A DNA stretch of 50,419 nt from an uncultured Clostridia bacterium. Lineage in GTDB: Bacteria > Bacillota > Clostridia > Christensenellales > Borkfalkiaceae. This document shows positions 8,006 through 15,924 of the stretch, piece after piece (the stretch's first letter is position 1; every line of letters starts with the position of its first letter). The stretch is taken from assembly GCA_947630325.1 (NCBI GenBank), contig CANRHB010000012.1, forward strand, positions 1 through 50,419. The letters run 5' to 3'. Below the pieces are notes generated by a model. The model saw nothing but the letters and a program-made list of their open reading frames with translations, was not told the DNA's origin and did no database searches. The position numbers and the translations under genes are program-made.

Positions 8006-8060
8006 ATTTTACACCGAATGGTGCAAAATATTTGACTTTGCACCATTCGGTGCATATAAT
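8006..8060. promoter_or_regulatory. divergent promoters with a two-site operator
   Basis: A perfect 16-bp inverted repeat (8012-8027 and 8037-8052, core CACCGAATGGTG) has a 9-nt spacer. Each arm is itself partly palindromic (CACC-n4-GGTG). The plus promoter is TTGACT (8032-8037), 17 nt, TATAAT (8055-8060), with one arm filling its spacer. The minus promoter has TAAAAT (8011-8006) with the other arm directly upstream and a weak -35. Binding of the HTH protein would block both promoters. Confidence 0.8.
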
Positions 8061-8067
8061 ATATGAT

Positions 8068-8364
8068 ATGAACTCAAAAAACTCTTGCGAAAATTGTAAG
8101 TTTTATCGTCGCTATTATATGATAAAACATGCAAAACTTATTTATGTAAGAACAGGGATATGCTACCATCACTACATGACGGCAAAAGAGAGAAAAAACA
8201 TCCCGCAAATTTACGACTGTCTCCATTGGGCGATTGCGGACGGCACGGAAGAAACTTACGACATTGCATCAAGTTTACACGAGATTGCAATACGCTTAAA
8301 AGATATTGCTTTGATTCTAAGGCAACAAAACAATCATGATGAATCCTCTCTAACGGAAAAGTAA
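8068..8364 (+). CDS. small Cys-rich putative metal-binding protein
   Basis: 98 residues. The N-terminal half has CENCKFYRRYY, then GICYHHYM and later YDCLHWA, giving four cysteines and two histidines that could bind a zinc ion. The C-terminal half is helical (EETYDIASSLHEIAIRLKDIALILRQQN). I recall similar short proteins beside HTH genes in Clostridia but cannot name a function. The ATG at 8068 is 7 nt after the TATAAT of a near-consensus promoter and has no Shine-Dalgarno, so translation is probably leaderless. It is divergent from the HTH repressor and should be controlled by it. The base composition is more AT-rich than neighbours, which hints at recent acquisition of the pair. Confidence 0.7.
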   Translation: MNSKNSCENCKFYRRYYMIKHAKLIYVRTGICYHHYMTAKERKNIPQIYDCLHWAIADGTEETYDIASSLHEIAIRLKDIALILRQQNNHDESSLTEK

Positions 8365-8369
8365 ACAAG

Positions 8370-8457
8370 GTATCCCCTTCAATGGAGGGGGTATATCTTG
8401 CCTCCCCCCCCCAACTCATTGGGGGGAGGTAGGGAAGGGGGCACCTTATTTTTTTAT
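8370..8457. repeat. CRICH block, inverted copy with GGGGGCACCTTATTTT edge
   Basis: Two C/G-rich stretches: a short ATGGAGGGGG motif near 8380 and CCCCCCCCAACTCATTGGGGGGAGG (hairpin arms around 8402-8427). The right edge GGGGGCACCTTATTTT is shared with 37981-38026 and, inverted, with 3991-4050. Confidence 0.75.
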
Positions 8458-8483
8458 CGAAAGACATTAGAAAGAAACATCAT

Positions 8484-8519
8484 AAAGGAACGCGGCGGGG
8501 GTGCCCGCCGCGTTCCTTT
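8484..8519. terminator. hairpin downstream of gyrA
   Basis: 16-bp perfect stem (8484-8499 with 8504-8519), 4-nt loop GGTG. On the minus strand it is followed by a TTTCTTTCT-like tail, fitting termination of gyrA; on the plus strand it is followed by a T7 run a few bases later. Confidence 0.7.
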
Positions 8520-8536
8520 ATATTACTTTTTTTATA

Positions 8537-8600
8537 ATACGTATTGCATTTTACTCTTCTTCATTGCTCTTTTTTTGATACGTATTGCGTTTTACTCTTC
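8537..8600. repeat. 41-bp tandem duplication of the gyrA 3' end
   Basis: ATACGTATTGC(A/G)TTTTACTC repeats at 8537-8559 and 8578-8600, 22 of 23 bases identical. The right copy contains the gyrA stop and last codons; the left copy is a non-coding relic just past it. Confidence 0.85.
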
Positions 8601-11144
8601 GCTCTCGTCCGTCTCTTCGACAGGCACGTCCGCCGCCGTCTCCTCGGGGACCTCCACCTCCGCCTCGTCGTCGCGGTCGGTGATGGCGACCGTTGCGACC
8701 GTGCCGCCGCGCAAACTCATGAGCCGCACGCCGCGGGTGTTCCGCCCGATCCGCGAGATCGCGTCGCCGTGCATACGGATGACGATCCCCTGCGAGGACA
8801 CCATCATCACGTCGAGGTCGTCCCGCACGAGTTTCATATTGACGAGAAGCCCCGTCTTTTCATTGAACACGCCCGCCTTTACGCCCTTCCCCGCACGGGT
8901 CTGCATGCGGTAGTCGGCAGGGTCGGTGCGCTTGCCATAGCCGTTTTCAGAGACGGTTAGAATATCGAAGCCCTCCTTGAGAACGAGCATATCCACGACC
9001 GCGTCGTCCTTGGAGAGGTTGATGGCGCGCACGCCCATCGTGTCTCTGCCCATGGGACGGACGTCCTCCTCGGAGAAGCGGATGCACTTGCCCGAGCGCG
9101 ACGCCACGATGATCTCATCATTTCCGCTTGCGAATTGCACCGAGATGAGTTCGTCGTCCTCGTTGATCTTGATGGCGATCTTGCCGCTTCTCATAATGCG
9201 GTCGAACTCGCTCGTCGCCGTCTTTTTGATGAGGCCGTTCTTGGTCGCCATCACAAGGTAGCCCGTGCCGTTTTCATAGACGGGAAGGATCGCCGCGATC
9301 TTTTCGCCCGCGTTGAGCTGGACAATGTTGACGATGGCTCTCCCGCGCGCCTGCTTGTTCGCCTCGGGGATCTCGTACCCTTTGATAGAGTACACCTTGC
9401 CGAGGTTGGAGAAGAGCAGAATGGGGATATGGGTGGAACAGACGAACATCTGCTCCACAAAGTCGTCCTCCTTGGGTTTGTGCCCCGTGACGCCCACGCC
9501 GCCCCTGTTCTGCGCACGGTATTCGGCGACGGGGAAGCGCTTGATGTAGCCGCCGTGGGTCATGGAGATGACGACGTCCTCCTCGTCGATGAGGTCCTCG
9601 TCGTCGATCTCGCCATAGTCGACGGAGACCTCCGTCTTTCTCTCGGAGGGGTACTTTGCCTTGATCGCCTCGAGGTCGTCGCGGATGAGCTTCATCACTC
9701 TCCACTCGTTGGCGAGAATGTCTTTTAAGTCCTCGATGGCCGCGCGGAGGGCGGCAAGTTCCTCTCTCAGCTTTTCCACCTCAAGGGCGGTAAGGCGTTG
9801 GAGGCGCATTTCGAGAATGGCGTTTGCCTGCTTTTCGCTGAGTTCGAACGCCGCGGTCAGTTTTTCGGTCGCGTCGTTTTTATCGCGGGACTCCTTGATG
9901 ATGCGGATGACTTCGTCGATGTTGGCAAGCGCGATGACGAGCCCCTCCACGATGTGGGCGCGCTCCTCCGTCTTTTGAAGGTCGTATTTCGTCCTGCGGC
10001 GGATGACCTCCTTTTGGTGTTCGAGATAATAGGTAAGAATTTCGCGGAGGTTCAAAACCTTGGGCTCGGTGCCGTTTTCAACGAGCGCAAGGAGAATAAT
10101 TCCGTCCGACGTCTGCAAATTGGTGTGCTTGTAGAGGGTGTTGAGAACGACCTGCGCGTTGGCGTCCTTCTTGCACTCGATGACGATGCGAAGGCCCTCT
10201 CTGCCGCTCTCGTCGCGGATGTCCGAAATGCCCTCGATGCGCTTATCCTTCACCATGTCGGCGATCTGCACGATGAGCTGGGCCTTGTTGACCTGGTAGG
10301 GAATTTCGGTGACGACAATGCGGGAGCGGACGTTCGCGCCCGTGCCGTGTTCCTCGATCTCGCACTTACTGCGGATGATGATGTTGCCTTGACCCGTTCT
10401 GTACGCCTTGCGGATGCCCCCTCTGCCCATGATGACGCCGCCCGTCGGGAAATCGGGCGCGGGAATGTATTGCATGAGCTCCTCGACCGAAATTTCGGGG
10501 TTGTCGATCATGGCGATCGTGCCGTCGATGACCTCGGCAAGATTGTGGGGAGGGATGTTCGTCGCCATGCCGACCGCAATGCCGTCCGACCCGTTGACGA
10601 GCAGGTTGGGGAAGCGGGAGGTAAGCACGGCGGGCTCCATTTCGATGCCGTCGAAGTTGGGGAAAAAGTCCACCGTCTCCTTGTCGAGATCGCGGAGCAT
10701 TTCGGCGGCGAGCTTGGTGAGTCTCGCCTCGGTATAACGCATGGCGGCGGGCGGGTCCCCATCCACCGAGCCGAAGTTGCCGTGGCCGTCTACAAGCGGG
10801 AAGTTGATGGTGAAGTCCTGCGCAAGGCGGACGAGGGCGTCGTACACCGACGAGTCGCCGTGCGGGTGGAATTTACCCATGACGTCGCCGACGATACGCG
10901 CGCACTTGCGGTACGCCTTGTCGTTGTAGAGCCCCATCTCGTGCATTGCATAGAGAATGCGGCGATGGACGGGTTTTAAGCCGTCTCTGACGTCGGGAAT
11001 GGCGCGGGACTTGTTGACCGCCATCGCATAGGCGATGAAGGAGCGTTTGAGCTCGTCGTTCACCTCCACGTCGAGGATCTTTGTCATCTCGAGCGTCTTT
11101 TTGAATTCTTCGGTAAGTTCGGGACTTGTTTCTCTCTTTGCCAT
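8592..11144 (-). CDS. gyrA: DNA gyrase subunit A
   Basis: 850 residues. GyrA cuts and rejoins DNA in the A2B2 gyrase that introduces negative supercoils. The active-site tyrosine lies in [10 protein letters not shown] (Tyr137). The quinolone-determining region reads [15 protein letters not shown] with Ser98 and Asp102 at the positions of E. coli Ser83 and Asp87, so no common resistance change is present there. The C-terminal beta-pinwheel has a GyrA-box-like QNRGGVG in place of the usual QRRGGKG, and the tail is acidic (ending DESEE). AAGGA precedes the ATG at 11144. gyrB lies upstream in the same direction but a 348-bp repeat-filled gap separates them. Confidence 0.97.
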   Translation of the reverse strand: MAKRETSPELTEEFKKTLEMTKILDVEVNDELKRSFIAYAMAVNKSRAIPDVRDGLKPVHRRILYAMHEMGLYNDKAYRKCARIVGDVMGKFHPHGDSSVYDALVRLAQDFTINFPLVDGHGNFGSVDGDPPAAMRYTEARLTKLAAEMLRDLDKETVDFFPNFDGIEMEPAVLTSRFPNLLVNGSDGIAVGMATNIPPHNLAEVIDGTIAMIDNPEISVEELMQYIPAPDFPTGGVIMGRGGIRKAYRTGQGNIIIRSKCEIEEHGTGANVRSRIVVTEIPYQVNKAQLIVQIADMVKDKRIEGISDIRDESGREGLRIVIECKKDANAQVVLNTLYKHTNLQTSDGIILLALVENGTEPKVLNLREILTYYLEHQKEVIRRRTKYDLQKTEERAHIVEGLVIALANIDEVIRIIKESRDKNDATEKLTAAFELSEKQANAILEMRLQRLTALEVEKLREELAALRAAIEDLKDILANEWRVMKLIRDDLEAIKAKYPSERKTEVSVDYGEIDDEDLIDEEDVVISMTHGGYIKRFPVAEYRAQNRGGVGVTGHKPKEDDFVEQMFVCSTHIPILLFSNLGKVYSIKGYEIPEANKQARGRAIVNIVQLNAGEKIAAILPVYENGTGYLVMATKNGLIKKTATSEFDRIMRSGKIAIKINEDDELISVQFASGNDEIIVASRSGKCIRFSEEDVRPMGRDTMGVRAINLSKDDAVVDMLVLKEGFDILTVSENGYGKRTDPADYRMQTRAGKGVKAGVFNEKTGLLVNMKLVRDDLDVMMVSSQGIVIRMHGDAISRIGRNTRGVRLMSLRGGTVATVAITDRDDEAEVEVPEETAADVPVEETDESEE

Positions 11145-11492
11145 AATGTTGATTCCTTAATTGATGTTGGACATGTGTTTCAGATTTTTTCTTGACTGTC
11201 TCTTGGGAGCAGATTCCCCTTGGCTCCCCCTTGAGGGGGAGCTGTCACGAAGTGACTGAGGGGGTGTTTGGTTCTGTCATTTCGCCCCGCCCGCACGTTC
11301 TATGTTGCCTAAGGGCGGCACGAGGAGCCTGCGACGAAGTACCAAGCCGCTATGCGGCGCGTGGAGAAATCTCGCCTTATGATAATGCGGTAGAGATTTC
11401 TCGACTGCGCTCGAAATGACATTTTGGGACGACACCTCTTCCGCCTCCTTCGTCGGCACCCACTCCTCAAGGGGTGGGCAAGGCATACTTTC
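11145..11492. repeat. repeat-filled gap between gyrB and gyrA
   Basis: Three modules in a row. SAC at 11217-11267 has a GTCAC-gaa-GTGAC stem flanked by CCCCTTGAGGGG. A long PAL occupies 11276-11420, with ends GTCATTTCG and CGAAATGAC and centre GATAATGCGG. The block at 11440-11483 has TTCCGCCTCCTTCGTCGGCA followed by a near-palindrome of the type CCCACnCCTcaAGGGGTGGG; close copies of this block are at 37661-37708 and 50287-50337. The last ~45 nt before gyrA hold its ribosome binding site. Confidence 0.9.
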
Positions 11493-13406
11493 TCAGATGT
11501 CGAGGTCGGTTACAAGAGTTGCGTTTTCTTCGATGAACTTGCGCCTCAGAGCCGGGCTCTCGCCCATGAGAATGTTGAACATCTTGTCCGCCTCTACCGC
11601 GTCCTCCATGGAAACTTTGATGAGGGTTCGGGTGGCGGGGTTCATCGTCGTGTCCCAAAGCTGTTCGGTGCTCATCTCGCCCAAACCCTTATAACGCTGG
11701 TATTCCACCTTGTTGTTGTTCGCCGCGTCGAAGAGGACCTTCTCCTCCTCCGAATAGAGGTACACATCCTCCTTTCCCTTGACGCTCGCCTTATAGAGGG
11801 GCGGCTTTGCCGAATACACGTGCCCGTGCTCGATGAGGGGGCGCATGTAGCGGAACAAAAACGTAAGTAGAAGAATGCGGATGTGCGCGCCGTCGACGTC
11901 GGCATCGGTCATGGAGATGATGCGGTCGTAGCGGAGTTTGCTCTCGTCGAAGTCGTCCAAAATGCCGCACCCGAACGCCGTGATCATCGCCTTGATCTCC
12001 GCATTCTCGAGGGCGCGGTTGAGGCGCACCTTTTCTACGTTCAAAATTTTGCCGCGGAGAGGAAGAATGGCTTGGAACCGTCTGTCTCTTCCCTGTTTTG
12101 CGGTGCCGCCTGCGGAGTCGCCCTCGACGATGTAAATTTCGCACAGTTCGGGACGCTTATCCGAGCAGTCCGCAAGTTTGCCGGGGAGGGTGGTGCTTTC
12201 CAAAACGCCCTTTCTCCTTGTCAGTTCGCGGGCGTTTCTCGCCGCGTCGCGCGCCTTCTGCGCCGTGATACAGCGGAGGACGAGTTCCCGTGCGACGGAG
12301 GGGTGTTCCTCGATGTAGGTGCCGAATTCGTCCGCCACGGCCTTGTTGACAAAGGGACGGATAAAGGAGTTGTTGAGTTTATCCTTTGTCTGCGATTCGA
12401 ACTGCGCGTCCTCGAGTTTGACGGAGACGACGGCGGTGATGCCCTCGCGCACGTCCTCGCCCGTAAGACGGTCGCTCTCTTTGAGCAGGTTGAGTTTCCT
12501 GCCCGCGTCGTTGATGACCTTTGTAAGCGCCAATTTCAAGCCCTCGACGTGCGTTCCGCCGTCGATGGTGTTGACGTTGTTCGCATAGGAATAGATGACT
12601 TCGTTATAACTCTCGTTGTATTGGAGGGCGACCTCGCACACCGTGGTGCCGTCCTGCGCCTCGAAATAGAGGGGCTGTTCGAACAAGACTTCGCTCCCCT
12701 GGTTGAGTTCTTCGACGAGTTCGCGGATGCCGCCCTCATAGCAGAAACTGTCCCTGCGCTCCTTTTCGCCTCTGAGGTCCGCAAGGGTGATGGTAAGCCC
12801 CTTGTTGAGGAAGGCGAGTTCTTTGAGGCGGGTCTTGAGCGTTTCGTATTTGAAGGCGATCGTCTCGAAGATTTCGGCGTCGGGGAAGAAGGTGACCTTC
12901 GTGCCCGTCTTTTGGGTATCGCCGATGATTTGAAGGGGACGTTGGGGCACGCCGCGGTTATAGACCTGTTTATAGATGTGCCCATTCTGGCAGACTTCCG
13001 CCTCCAACCATTCGGAGAGCGCGTTGACCGCCTTCACGCCCACGCCGTGAAGCCCCGAAGAAACCTTATAACCCGAGTCGCCGCCGAACTTTCCGCCCGC
13101 GTTGACCTTGGTAAAGACGACTTCCACGGTGGAGACGCCCTCTTTGGGGTGAATTTCGGTGGGAATGCCCCGCCCGTTGTCCTCCACGGTGCAACTGCCG
13201 TCCGCGTTGATGGTGACGTCCACACGGTCGCAATAGCCCGCCAAGGCCTCGTCGATGGAGTTATCGACGACCTCGCTGACGAGGTGGTGGAGCCCCTTTT
13301 CGTCCGTGGAACTGATGTACATGCCGGGACGCTTGCGGATGTGTTCCAAGCCGTCCAACACTTGAATTTGTTCGGCGCCGTATGCGCCCTCTACTTTTTC
13401 CGCCAT
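11493..13406 (-). CDS. gyrB: DNA gyrase subunit B
   Basis: 637 residues. GyrB is the ATPase of gyrase. The GHKL ATP site is visible (VDNSIDEALAGYCD, DNGRGIPTEIHPKEG, GGKFGGDSGYKVSSGLHGVG), followed by the transducer domain and the Toprim metal site (EGDSAGGTAKQGRDR and DADVDGAHIR). The length is that of the short Gram-positive form without the insert of proteobacterial GyrB. The start at 13406 is chosen over 13424 because GAAGGAG sits 5-6 nt before it. A single sigma-A promoter lies upstream at 13459-13487. Confidence 0.97.
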   Translation of the reverse strand: MAEKVEGAYGAEQIQVLDGLEHIRKRPGMYISSTDEKGLHHLVSEVVDNSIDEALAGYCDRVDVTINADGSCTVEDNGRGIPTEIHPKEGVSTVEVVFTKVNAGGKFGGDSGYKVSSGLHGVGVKAVNALSEWLEAEVCQNGHIYKQVYNRGVPQRPLQIIGDTQKTGTKVTFFPDAEIFETIAFKYETLKTRLKELAFLNKGLTITLADLRGEKERRDSFCYEGGIRELVEELNQGSEVLFEQPLYFEAQDGTTVCEVALQYNESYNEVIYSYANNVNTIDGGTHVEGLKLALTKVINDAGRKLNLLKESDRLTGEDVREGITAVVSVKLEDAQFESQTKDKLNNSFIRPFVNKAVADEFGTYIEEHPSVARELVLRCITAQKARDAARNARELTRRKGVLESTTLPGKLADCSDKRPELCEIYIVEGDSAGGTAKQGRDRRFQAILPLRGKILNVEKVRLNRALENAEIKAMITAFGCGILDDFDESKLRYDRIISMTDADVDGAHIRILLLTFLFRYMRPLIEHGHVYSAKPPLYKASVKGKEDVYLYSEEEKVLFDAANNNKVEYQRYKGLGEMSTEQLWDTTMNPATRTLIKVSMEDAVEADKMFNILMGESPALRRKFIEENATLVTDLDI

Positions 13407-13458
13407 AACTTCTCCTTCGCGCACGCGCGTATGTGCCCGCGTGCGCGCGTCACAATTT

Positions 13459-13487
13459 ATTATAGCATGACTTCACGCATTTGTACA
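13459..13487 (-). promoter_or_regulatory. sigma-A promoter of gyrB
   Basis: Minus strand TGTACA (13487-13482), 17 nt, TATAAT (13464-13459) with TGC immediately before. The leader to the start codon is about 45 nt and contains alternating CGCGCG/GTGCGC tracts. Confidence 0.65.
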
Positions 13488-13520
13488 GCAATTTTCATCA
13501 TATTTTTGTTGAGAGAAGAA

Positions 13521-13568
13521 CAAAAAGAAGCGCGGGAAAGTTCCTTTGGCAAAAGAACTTCCCCGCGC
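13521..13568 (-). terminator. terminator of the spoVB-mazG-dus transcript
   Basis: 14-bp stem with one mismatch (13530-13543 with 13555-13568) followed on the minus strand by TTCTTTTTG. It starts 16 nt past the dus stop. Confidence 0.8.
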
Positions 13569-13583
13569 CGTGATGTAATTTGT

Positions 13584-14546
13584 TTATTCCGCTTTGGCTG
13601 GTTCGCTCCCGCCGAAAATTTCGGCGGCGTAGAGCGCGACGTCGTCCGTCGTCTCCGCGGCGAAGAGTTTGCGCTTCCACTCCGCGGCGCCCCGCCGCCC
13701 CTTTAAGTAGAACGCCGCCATCTTGCGCATGAACACGCAGGCGAAATGTTCGCCGTAAAGTTTTTTCGTCTCTTGGAGCTGGACGGGGAAGAGTTCGGAA
13801 AAGGGGGTCTCCTCCCGCTCGAGGATCTCCGCGAACACCTGCGGACGGTAGAGCGCGGCGCGGGCGATCATGATGCCGTCCACCCCCGTCCGCTCGAACA
13901 TCTTGTTGGCGTCTTTGTCGTTCCAGACGCCGCCGTTGCCGATGACGGGGATCTTCACCGCCTCTTTGGCTTCGCGGATCTGCTCGAAGTCGACCGGCCC
14001 CGCATAAATTTTATCCCGCGTTCTGCCGTGGACGGTGATCATGCACGCCCCCGCGCCTTCGCAGAGTTTGGCAAATTCCGCCGCTCTCCTGTCCCCTTCC
14101 TTTATGCCGACGCGGAACTTGACCGCAATGCGCTTGCCGCTCTTGACGCACTCGGAGATGATCTCTTCGGCGAGTTTGGGCTTCTCCATGAGGGCGTTCC
14201 CCTCGCCGTTGCGCACGATCTTGGGCATGGGACAGCCCATGTTGATGTCGATGAGGTCGAACTTTGCAAGGTCCTCGCTCTCGCAGGCGGCGCGCATCAA
14301 AACGGGCACGCTGCCGAAGAGTTGGATCGCCTTGGGGGTCTCCTCTTCCCCCGTGTAGAGAAGTCGCTTGGTCTCCTCGCTCCCGAAGGCGAGCCCCTTT
14401 GCGCTCACCATCTCGTTAAAGGCAAGCCCCGCGCCCAAATTTCGGCACATTTTGCGGAAGGGATAGTTGGTGTATCCCGCCATGGGCGCGAGAAAGACGT
14501 TGTTCTCCACCTTCAATCCCGCGATGTCCAGCTCATGAATGTTCAT
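13584..14546 (-). CDS. dusB: tRNA-dihydrouridine synthase
   Basis: 320 residues. Dus enzymes use FMN and NADPH to reduce uridines in the tRNA D-loop region. The FMN-binding start VFLAPMAGYTNYPFR, the catalytic cysteine in IDINMGCPMPKIVRNGEG, and ITVHGRTRDKIYAG and PVIGNGGV all match the NifR3/DusB group. The start at 14546 is set by GGAGGG six nt upstream; the open frame extends further but only through mazG coding sequence. Its first 14 nt overlap the end of mazG, so the genes are translationally close. The dus gene after mazG is a frequent Firmicute arrangement. Confidence 0.92.
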   Translation of the reverse strand: MNIHELDIAGLKVENNVFLAPMAGYTNYPFRKMCRNLGAGLAFNEMVSAKGLAFGSEETKRLLYTGEEETPKAIQLFGSVPVLMRAACESEDLAKFDLIDINMGCPMPKIVRNGEGNALMEKPKLAEEIISECVKSGKRIAVKFRVGIKEGDRRAAEFAKLCEGAGACMITVHGRTRDKIYAGPVDFEQIREAKEAVKIPVIGNGGVWNDKDANKMFERTGVDGIMIARAALYRPQVFAEILEREETPFSELFPVQLQETKKLYGEHFACVFMRKMAAFYLKGRRGAAEWKRKLFAAETTDDVALYAAEIFGGSEPAKAE

Positions 14547-15924
14547 TTTTTGCCCTCCGATAGTACATCTCTTTTTCTTCCTGCCCGAGTAAGGTCGGGT
14601 CCTTGCCGTCCGCACGGACGAGGTTTTCGTAACACGTATAGCGTTTTTGCATCTTTTTGACGGTGTCGAGGAGAGCCATTTCGCAGTCCTCCCCCACCGC
14701 GCGCCCGAGTTCCACGGCGCAGAACAGCACGTCGCCGAGTTCCTCTTGGGTCGCCTTTTTGTCGCCCGAACGCACCGCCTCTTTGAGTTCGTGATACTCC
14801 TCCTTGAACTTCCTCTCGAAATTTTCGAAGGTGGCGGCGTCCCAACCTCCCTTTTCCACCCGCTTGGCGATCTTCTGCGCCCTCAAAAGCGCAGGGAAGC
14901 AGGCAGGCACGTCGTTCACCGCGTCCGAATAGGTCGTCTGGTGCTTTTCGGCCATCTTGTTTTTGTCCCAGACGGAGAGCGCGCCCTCCGCGCTCTTCGC
15001 CTTGTCCGCGCCGAACACGTGGGTGTGGCGGGTGATGAGTTTTTCGCATACCCCCGAGAGCATGTCCGTCACCGTGAAATTGCCCTGCTCCTCCTCGATG
15101 AGGGTGTGGAAGAGAGACTGCATCAAGACGTCCCCCGCTTCTTCGCACATCTTGTCGGGGTCGCTAAGGTCGATGGCGTCCACGAGTTCATACGCCTCCT
15201 CAATGGCGTTGATGCGGATGCTCTCGTGCGTCTGCACCCTGTCCCAAGGACAGCCGTCGGGGGCGCGCAGGCGGCGCAGAATGGCGAGAAAATCTTCAAA
15301 ATCGAACCGCTTCTTTTGTAAAAGCGGGAGATCGTACACCACGAGCGCAGTGCGGGGAGAATAGACGCTCTGGCGGTCGATCTCGAACAGCGGGAGTTTT
15401 TTCGCCCCTTCCTCTATGTAACAGGCGGGCGCCTCGTCGCCGAATTTCTCGCACAGGAGCAGTTTTACGTCCCCCGCGAGGAGTTCGTTGTCGAGATCGT
15501 ACACGACAAGAGGGAGGGTAAGTTTTTTATCGGCGAGATCGTAGGCCGAAACCGCCTGATAGCCGCCCGCAAGCCCCGCCAAGGCCGCCGCCGAAGCGGA
15601 CTTGGAGACGCCCTCGATGACGGCCGCCCCCTTCAAAAGAGAGGCGGCGCGGTCCTCGAACACGCCTCCCTCCACGCAGTAGCAAAGATCACACCCCTCG
15701 GCGCGCTTTTTGACCTCCGCGGCGAGATTTTTTGCAAGCGTATCGAAATTGCGGCTCTTTTCATAGACGAAATCGAGCGTTTCGAAGGGAATACCCTCGT
15801 CATGCAGGGTCTGAGCGGCGGGCGACATATTGCGCACGAGCACTTTCTGCGCCCTCTTCATGGCGGCGATCGCCCGCGCCGTGGCGTCTCCCCTCTTCGT
15901 TCCCAAACCGATGACCGTGATCAT
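14533..15924 (-). CDS. mazG: MazG with N-terminal tetrapyrrole-methylase-like domain (YabN type)
   Basis: 463 residues in two parts. Residues 1-210 are a SAM-dependent methylase-like domain (MITVIGLGTKRGDATARAI ... CYCVEGGVFEDRAA). Residues 220-460 are MazG nucleoside triphosphate pyrophosphohydrolase: LRAPDGCPWDRVQTHESIR, then the metal-binding EEAYELVDAID and EEAGDVLMQSLFH, then a second MazG copy with ELGDVLFCAVELG. This fusion is YabN of Bacillus, found directly after spoVB, as here. It may hydrolyse non-canonical NTPs. The ATG at 15924 lies within the 3' part of the apparent spoVB frame; see that entry for the likely frameshift. The dus gene overlaps its 3' end. Confidence 0.93.
   Translation of the reverse strand: MITVIGLGTKRGDATARAIAAMKRAQKVLVRNMSPAAQTLHDEGIPFETLDFVYEKSRNFDTLAKNLAAEVKKRAEGCDLCYCVEGGVFEDRAASLLKGAAVIEGVSKSASAAALAGLAGGYQAVSAYDLADKKLTLPLVVYDLDNELLAGDVKLLLCEKFGDEAPACYIEEGAKKLPLFEIDRQSVYSPRTALVVYDLPLLQKKRFDFEDFLAILRRLRAPDGCPWDRVQTHESIRINAIEEAYELVDAIDLSDPDKMCEEAGDVLMQSLFHTLIEEEQGNFTVTDMLSGVCEKLITRHTHVFGADKAKSAEGALSVWDKNKMAEKHQTTYSDAVNDVPACFPALLRAQKIAKRVEKGGWDAATFENFERKFKEEYHELKEAVRSGDKKATQEELGDVLFCAVELGRAVGEDCEMALLDTVKKMQKRYTCYENLVRADGKDPTLLGQEEKEMYYRRAKNEHS

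Noticed and set aside
9798-10979. 393-codon plus-strand open frame over gyrA
   Set aside because: Antisense shadow of gyrA without any start signal or family features.
11883-13706. 607-codon plus-strand open frame over gyrB
   Set aside because: Shadow of gyrB caused by GC-rich third positions; no ribosome binding site and no recognisable domain.
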